DNA from: Parapristionchus giblindavisi
Taxonomy: Eukaryota; Nematoda; Chromadorea; Rhabditida; Diplogasteridae
Assembly (NCBI GenBank): GCA_943737045.1
Contig: CALSFV010000253.1
Location: 1 to 64,000 of the forward strand
Length of the DNA stretch: 64,000 bases
Reading direction: 5' to 3'
The notes below the pieces were generated by a model that was not told the DNA's origin, ran no database searches, and saw only the letters and a program-made list of their open reading frames with translations. The position numbers were made by a program, and so were the translations under genes. Positions 57,509 through 64,000 of this stretch are shown piece after piece (the first letter of the stretch is position 1; each line of letters opens with the position of its first letter).

Positions 57509-59730
57509 AAGAGACCGGATCGGTAAGAGTCGAGCATGGTCCGGACATTCGCGAGGAATTTCGATCTGGGCCTCAATACTTTCATCATAGACACATACCG
57601 GGGGGAGACCGATGAAAGTTATAGAGAAAATGCCCTTAGGCTCAAACCCGGCTCAAATATGTCACATTAAGTAAAAAATTGAAAAATTCATATCTTCTCA
57701 ATCATGATAGCTAGGAATTTTATTTCTTTTTATTAGTGAATAACATGTCATGCACTCTTACAAACATAGCTGAACAGCAATATCATATCGTTTCGAATAT
57801 GTTTTTTCGTGTCTGATTTTCAGATTTTTTTTCTTCTATCCTCGTTGAAGAGATACTGCAAGAAAATTCATAGTGCATATTGTAGCCCTGACGATTATGT
57901 ACATGGTGATCATATTCCCTTGGCCAGCCAGTTTGTCATAAGCCTCGAGAATTGCAACTGAATGTGAGATATGTGCAAATTTCAAAAATCGAAAATTAAA
58001 TTTCTTGAAATTCGCAAGAGTAAGAGGTAGCTTTATTATGTCATTTTACTCGTAGTGATGAGCGTACATAGGAAAAATATACAAATAGACTCGGACTACA
58101 TTTTAAAAAAATTGAGAAAAATAATTATTTTATTTTTATTTTTTCAACTCCCACATTCAGTCGACCGTCAAGACAAGTTGATTCATAGGGCGGATGGTGG
58201 CTGATGCATGTGTGTTTGCAGAAACGACTGCAACGTGAAGAATCGTCGTTTCGCAGATCTCGAATTTATTTTTTTAAATTATCAAACTTGAATATTTATA
58301 TGTTTCTTTCATATAAATCGGTTGGAAGGTAGCGTACTGCATCCAAAGCTATACCATTTCTATCAGTAGGAGTATACGGTATTGAACTACTGTAATCGCC
58401 AGAAATCGCGAACTGATTTTTTTTCAGTCGACCCAAGATTCTCAACCATGACCCCGGGTTCATGGTTGAGAAAGGCTGAGGTCGAAAAATTTATGATGAT
58501 TCCAGACCAAATACTATTTAGCATTATATCAACAGTGGGCCAACTTTTATTTTTATGGATACCATAGCTCGAATTACCGTACTAGTAATGCACGCACCTG
58601 AATTTTCCGAGAATCTCACCACATTATTATAGGATACGGTTGCTAGATTACGGTAATTCGAGCTATGGTATCCATAAAAATAAAAGTTGGCCCACTGTTG
58701 ATATAATGCTAAATAGTATTTGGTCTGGAATCATCATAAATTTTTCGACCTCAGCCTTTCTCAACCATGAACCCGGGGTCATGGTTGAGAATCTTGGGTC
58801 GACTGAAAAAAAATCAGTTCGCGATTTCTGGCGATTACAGTAGTTCAATACCGTATACTCCTACTGATAGAAATGGTATAGCTTTGGATGCAGTACGCTA
58901 CCTTCCAACCGATTTATATGAAAGAAACATATAAATATTCAAGTTTGATAATTTAAAAAAATAAATTCGAGATCTGCGAAACGACGATTCTTCACGTTGC
59001 AGTCGTTTCTGCAAACACACATGCATCAGCCACCATCCGCCCTATGAATCAACTTGTCTTGACGGTCGACTGAATGTGGGAGTTGAAAAAATAAAAATAA
59101 AATAATTATTTTTCTCAATTTTTTTAAAATGTAGTCCGAGTCTATTTGTATATTTTTCCTATGTACGCTCATCACTACGAGTAAAATGACATAATAAAGC
59201 TACCTCTTACTCTTGCGAATTTCAAGAAATTTAATTTTCGATTTTTGAAATTTGCACATATCTCACATTCAGTTGCAATTCTCGAGGCTTATGACAAACT
59301 GGCTGGCCAAGGGAATATGATCACCATGTACATAATCGTCAGGGCTACAATATGCACTATGAATTTTCTTGCAGTATCTCTTCAACGAGGATAGAAGAAA
59401 AAAAATCTGAAAATCAGACACGAAAAAACATATTCGAAACGATATGATATTGCTGTTCAGCTATGTTTGTAAGAGTGCATGACATGTTATTCACTAATAA
59501 AAAGAAATAAAATTCCTAGCTATCATGATTGAGAAGATATGAATTTTTCAATTTTTTACTTATTGTGACATATTTGAGCCGTGTTTGAGCCTAAGGGCAT
59601 TTTCTCTATAACTTTCATCGGTCTCCCCCCGGTATGTGTCTATGATGAAAGTATTGAGGCCCAGATCGAAATTCCTCGCGAATGTCCGGCAGGGGGTCAA
59701 AATGCTCGAGTCTTACCGAGCCGGTCTCTT
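57509..59730. repeat. 2.2-kb foldback, arms of about 1.07 kb with a 67-bp loop
   Basis: Arms 57509-58581 and 58649-59730 are nearly identical inverted copies: AAGAGACCGG at the outside, CTCGAATTACCGTA at the inside. The right arm has a 13-bp insertion (CAGGGGGTCAAAA). A nested hairpin (CTCAACCATGACCCCGGGTT...) is present in each arm. The ORFs are mirror images and hold no known domain. The structure is that of a Foldback-type element or a long-hairpin locus. Confidence 0.92.
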
Positions 59731-60377
59731 AACAAGAAGTGAAACATCGTGCACATCATCGCGCTCATTACTTGACCTCTAGGTAAATGTGTTTAAATAG
59801 TAAGATGATAGTAGAATTTTTAATTAAATTTAATTACCCAAGTTTGAGGTAATGTCACTGATGATGGGTTTTAACACCCGAAACGCGTCTGACCAATAAA
59901 CTAATATGATCCAACTCTTCGTTTTACCTATGGCATAACCAAGCTCTACACTAACATACTATCCAAAACAATGAAGATAACCCAGTACAATCAATTCGAT
60001 GATAGTAGAGTTCGATTAGGCCCTAAGCGGACACAGTTCAATCAGCCCCAAAACTGCTGGGAGAGTCGTTAAATGTTTCTGTGAATTTTGAATTTTGAAT
60101 ATTTATATTTCATCATCTTTGTTTCATATAAAGAAGAGAAAAACATGGTGACTGATATCCCAATTAATGAGACGTTCTTTTCCTGACACGTCATATGTCA
60201 ATTAATCATTAGGAAAAGTATGAAAAGAACAATCGCAAACAGTGAAATAGCCTTTTTCCATTATTCTTCAATAGTCGTTAATATTGTTTTCTCACACTGT
60301 TGGGCCTTTTCAACTAGCTTTTTTCCTCAGAAAATCTTTATAAATTATTAATATTCATAAAATATATTGATTTTAGA
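59731..60377. other. spacer with hammerhead-like motif and peptide-gene promoter
   Basis: Contains the ribozyme-like motif at 59854-59893, followed by CAATAAACTAATATG and then AT-rich sequence leading into the peptide gene. No other gene was seen. The last bases before the ATG (TTGATTTTAGA) form an acceptor-like site that could serve SL1 trans-splicing. Confidence 0.6.
59854..59893 (+). ncRNA. hammerhead ribozyme-like motif (type I layout)
   Basis: Reading 5' to 3': GTCA, the core CTGATGA (59858-59864), a stem-loop GGGT-TTTAAC-ACCC, GAAA (59880-59883), CGCGTC, then TGAC. GTCA and TGAC form stem I, ACG/CGT a tiny stem III, and cleavage is expected after the C of CGTC (59889). Small stem III versions ending GAAACGCGTC are known from Schistosoma satellite and Penelope-like hammerheads. 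One unpaired T (59865) between core and stem II is a deviation, so activity is unproven. Confidence 0.6.
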
Positions 60378-60778
60378 ATGCGTATTTTCGTTTTTCTTGT
60401 TGCCCTCGCTTTCATTCTTACCACAGGGCTTCATTATGCGGTAAGTATGACATCTTCAATATTGAGAAGTATGACATTTATTAAGATACAGTATCACACA
60501 GATCCCTCCATATTACACCTTATCTCCCCATCTCATAGACATTTTTGATGACTTTCCCTGCCTACTCTATTTCGTACCTTCCTTTTCCCACTGATACCAC
60601 TTTAAGATTAATAATATTATTAAAAGACATTTCCATTCATATAATACAATGTTAACTATTTCAGTCAGCCTTCAATGTTCCTCCGAAGGGTGGAATGTGT
60701 GTGACAGTCGATTTGGGTGACTGTCGAAGATGTGAATGTCCGCCGAATAGAACATGCAGAAAGGGAAAGTGTGTATGA
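60378..60778 (+). CDS. small secreted six-cysteine peptide, 2 exons, 58 aa
   Basis: Exon 1 (60378-60440) encodes 'MRIFVFLVALAFILTTGL', a clear signal peptide; exon 2 (60665-60778) encodes the mature part and TGA. The intron is phase 0 with GTAAGT and TTTCAG. Six cysteines have spacing C-X7-C-X2-C-X1-C-X5-C-X4-C ('MCVTVDLGDCRRCECPPNRT' to 'CRKGKCV'), enough for three disulfides, with a basic C-terminus. It should be secreted; small disulfide-rich nematode peptides include antimicrobial and knottin-like types, but I cannot assign this one. Exon 2 lies inside the left arm of an inverted duplication. Confidence 0.82.
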
Positions 60779-63087
60779 TACCAACAAGGTATATTCGATC
60801 GATAAAGTATTATCACTCATTGTCGATTTTTTTGTAAGGATACAGTACATGTTTTATAAGCATAAGAAAAGAAAATGCACACATAATCAATCACATTATT
60901 ATTCATGGAATTTATTAATTTTTACAGTATTTTTTAATGTATGAAAACATATTCTTGTAGATATTATTCTCTCTCGTTTTTCCCACAATTTCATTATGTT
61001 TCAAAATTAATATAAGCCTTGAAATATTTAAAACAGGGTCAGTGTGACAAATATATATTTACAAAACAATTTAATAATTTATCGACGTTATGATACTATT
61101 AGATTGTTACATAAGTCTTGTGCTTTCTGAAGTATACATTCAAATTAAACTATCTTTCTTTGTCGATGACATTGAGGTCAAATATGTTTTTGCCAACCAC
61201 ATTATGATATCTTTTTTGTTCTTATTCTTTTTATTTACTAAAGTAAGTGGGATACCTGGGATGGGATGTAAGTCCTTTTCGGGCATCTGAAAAATGCACT
61301 GGTTTTGGCGAAAAAAGAGGCAAAATGACCAAAAGACCAGAAAAAAAATCAAAAAGGCTCAAAAAGGGTCCACGGAGGCATAAAAATAAGACCTTAAATG
61401 CAACAGAAAGTCATAGCAGTGTCCAAAAATGTCGAAAAACGTCTAAAAATGTCCTTTTCAGAAGCCTGAAAAGTCACGTAAAACGCGAATGTGGAACTTT
61501 TTACATAACTTTTTAGAATCCTTATTTCATGAAGATTAATGTAAAGGTATCAAAGTTAGATAATTATGCGGTAAGGTTAAGTGGTTCCCTTGTTAAAACT
61601 TTTTATAACTTTTTAAATTTCTGTCGTTTTACTCAAAATGCAACAAAGTAAGATACCAAGTTAATGTTTAAATTGTTCCTATTCGTGCAAAATGGCGTAT
61701 TTGCATTTACAAATGTCAGTTTCCTCCAACCACACTTCAATAGTTTCTTATCGAGCGAAAAGAGACGAAATCATGTTACGTAACATATCTTCTTTGTGAT
61801 ATGGCTTCAAATCTTGTAGCTGCTTGCTATACACATGCAATACATTGGCCCCTTAAACATTTCTTCAAACAAAGGAATGGTATTTATGCAAAATTTCATC
61901 CAGTTTGCTTTCCGCGAGCTGAGACCATTCTCTTGTAAGCTATCTCCATTTTCTGATATTTACAGGCTTAAAAACTATTGGATGTGCATATCAAAAAACT
62001 GCAAGATTTGAAGTTATAGCTCTTTATCCGCGTCCATAGCGGTATCCAATGTTTCTTCGTCACGCCTCCGCGTGAACAGTAAAACACTATGCGAACAAGG
62101 GAACCACTTAACCTTACCGCATAATTATCTAACTTTGATACCTTTACGTTAATCTTCATGAAATAAGGATTCTAAAAAGTTATGTAAAAAGTTCCACATT
62201 CGCGTTTTACGTGACTTTTCGGGCTTCTGAAAAGGACATTTTTAGACGTTTTTCGACATTTTTGGACTCTGCTATGACTTTCTGTTGCATTTAAAGTCTT
62301 ATTTTTATGCCTCCGTGGACCTTTTTTGAGCCTTTTTGGTTTTTTTTCTGGTCTTTTGGTCATTTTGGCCTCTTTTTTCGCCAAAACCAGTGCATTTTTC
62401 AGATGCCCGAAAAGGACTTACATCCCATCCCAGGCATCCCACTTACTTTAGTAAATAAAAAGAATAAGAACAAAAAAGATATCATAATGTGGTTGGCAAA
62501 AACATATTTGACCTCAATGTCATCGACAAAGAAAGATAGTTTAATTTGAATGTATACTTCAGAAAGCACAAGACTTATGTAACAATCTAATAGTATCATA
62601 ACGTCGATAAATTATTAAATTGTTTTGTAAATATATATTTGTCACACTGACCCTGTTTTAAATATTTCAAGGCTTATATTAATTTTGAAACATAATGAAA
62701 TTGTGGGAAAAACGAGAGAGAATAATATCTACAAGAATATGTTTTCATACATTAAAAAATACTGTAAAAATTAATAAATTCCATGAATAATAATGTGATT
62801 GAATATGTGTGCATTTTCTTTTCTTATGCTTATAAAACATGTACTGTATCCTTACAAAAAAATCGACAATGAGTGATAATACTTTATCGATCGAATATAC
62901 CTTGTTGGTATCATACACACTTTCCCTTTCTGCATGTTCTATTCGGCGGACATTCACATCTTCGACAGTCACCCAAATCGACTGTCACACACATTCCACC
63001 CTTCGGAGGAACATTGAAGGCTGACTGAAATAGTTAACATTGTATTATATGAATGGAAATGTCTTTTAATAATATTATTAATCTTAA
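60602..63087. repeat. inverted duplication, arms about 993 bp, spacer 499 bp
   Basis: Left arm 60602-61594, right arm 62094-63087, nearly identical in inverted orientation. The outer end is TTAAGATTAATAATATTATT; the inner end is ...GTGGTTCCCTTGTT. The left arm contains the end of intron 1 and all of exon 2 of the peptide gene plus about 800 bp of 3' flank. The spacer includes words also found near 34715-34860 (CTTCAAATCTTGTA, CATGCAATACATTG). Confidence 0.93.
62911..63024 (-). pseudogene. inverted copy of the peptide gene's second exon
   Basis: Base-for-base the same as exon 2 at 60665-60778, with the TTTCAG acceptor preserved, but on the minus strand. The duplication breakpoint lies inside the intron, and no signal-peptide exon is visible from 63088 to the window end, so this copy cannot encode a secreted product alone. 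Confidence 0.88.
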
Positions 63088-64000
63088 GACACCGGCTCAG
63101 TAAGATTCGAGGGTTTTGCCAGTGACCCCGGACATCGACCTCACCGATTTGGCCCAAAATATTTTTATGGATACCCCCATGGGCCCCCATCACAAAATGG
63201 GTATTCATTTGGGCTGGTTCCTTGAAACACAGATGTGGCGGGTTTTCGAATTTTGAAAACTCGATTTTCACCGGGAAAAAATGGAGCGACCTAGGACCAA
63301 TGTTAGTGTCGATTAATTATAAGTATAAATAGACAACAAAAACTGGCTATACGATGGTCCGGAGATCCGATCGAAAACTGATTTTTTTACATCTTCAAAA
63401 CATTCTAAAATTAATTAAAATTTTAAAACAAAAAAGTGCAGTCCAATTTTTGCCTCATCTTATAGAGCAAAAAATTTCGCGTCGAATAAGGGAAAAAATC
63501 AAAAATCGAAGGACCCGTCTTATAGCGAATAAGTCTCGAGGGACTTTTCGGTGTGTGGCTTAGATGTATACTAGCAAATACGATTTCTAATTGATTAGAC
63601 AATTTTATCGTTTCAGGAGCTAGAAATACAAAAGATATAAGTAATAAAGGAAAAGATAGGTTACAACAATACAAGCTTGCTTAGGTCGACGACGTAGACG
63701 CGTAGATTAGGACATCAGTTGATTCCTCTTAGGACATCTCACGACTCGCACCTCAAACTTGGGTAATTAATCCACAATACGAAAAAGGGGAGCAAAACGG
63801 GGACACGATAGATTTGCACAATAGTGATATGAATAGCGAAAGAACAAAGGGGTCAAGACTATCAAAGGGACAAAACAATGATAGGAATGAAGAGCGATGA
63901 CGACATCACGACGAAGAGCGAGAAAGGAACGAAAAGGACATCGATGAACGACGGCTAAGAGGACAACCATCGAGGAAGGAAAAGGAAATGGATAGGATAT
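63088..64000. other. right end of the window, no gene found
   Basis: Starts with CACCGGCTCAGTAAGATTCGAG, a relative of the foldback's outer end (GCTCGAGTCTTACCGAGCCGG at about 59703). Near 63750-63770 is ACCTCAAACTTGGGTAATTAA, the inverse of a 22-bp word in the LTR and at 59829. The rest is AT-rich then purine-rich low-complexity sequence. Confidence 0.5.

Noticed and set aside
58382..58848. Identical 61-codon ORFs on opposite strands
   Set aside because: Mirror images produced by the foldback; no start context, splice sites or known domain.
1..64000. CRISPR arrays, bacterial operons, ribosome-binding sites
   Set aside because: Intron-rich eukaryotic sequence; the tandem repeats have no spacers, and no bacterial-type genes are present.

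Overview
The window looks like a piece of a free-living or parasitic nematode genome. The genes have many short exons (about 45-250 bp) and small GT-AG introns with TTTCAG-like acceptors. The gene content is also nematode: a SUP-12/RBM24 RNA-binding protein, a supplementary nuclear hormone receptor (NHR), an SRD-type serpentine chemoreceptor and small secreted proteins. The high exon density with abundant foldback repeats would fit a diplogastrid such as Pristionchus, but that is a guess. Most ORFs longer than 60 codons are not genes. I rebuilt the genes by joining exons whose phases agree at every junction.

Layout. 1-6.3 kb: sup-12-like gene (+, 8 exons) followed by a 20-bp tandem repeat. 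7.1-17.5 kb: NHR gene (-, 12 exons found, the first one or more missing). Its intron 10 holds a complete-looking 5.9-kb BEL/Pao-type LTR retroelement (9016-14925) with apparently identical 693-bp LTRs, a 5-bp target duplication and a tRNA-Gly primer site. Its interior is unusual: two tRNA-Ala-like copies, then integrase, then a spliced four-exon Gag, with no reverse transcriptase. 18.7-19.9 kb and 34.1-36.7 kb: two paralogous genes for small secreted proteins (-). Between them lie two arrays of one 19-bp pyrimidine-rich minisatellite (6.4 and 2.25 kb), a 1.9-kb segmental duplication with hairpin elements, and mariner copies. 37.6-40.9 kb: four-transmembrane protein gene (-, 10 exons). 43.4-46.0 kb: intact SRD-like chemoreceptor (-, 9 exons).

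46-51 kb: no gene found, only repeat debris (tRNA-like relic, palindrome, mariner scrap). 51.2-57.4 kb: a DNA-type element with terminal inverted repeats, containing a CR1/Jockey-like LINE whose ORF1 and ORF2 share one frame, split by a single TAA, and a 540-bp-arm inverted repeat. 57.5-59.7 kb: a 2.2-kb foldback. 59.85 kb: a hammerhead-ribozyme-like motif. 60.4-60.8 kb: a two-exon gene for a secreted six-cysteine peptide. The second exon and 3' flank of that gene lie in one arm of a 1-kb inverted duplication (60.6-63.1 kb), giving an identical antisense copy of exon 2 without the signal-peptide exon.

The genes do not form an operon or pathway. The common theme is host genes whose introns and flanks are packed with palindromic elements, several shared between loci.
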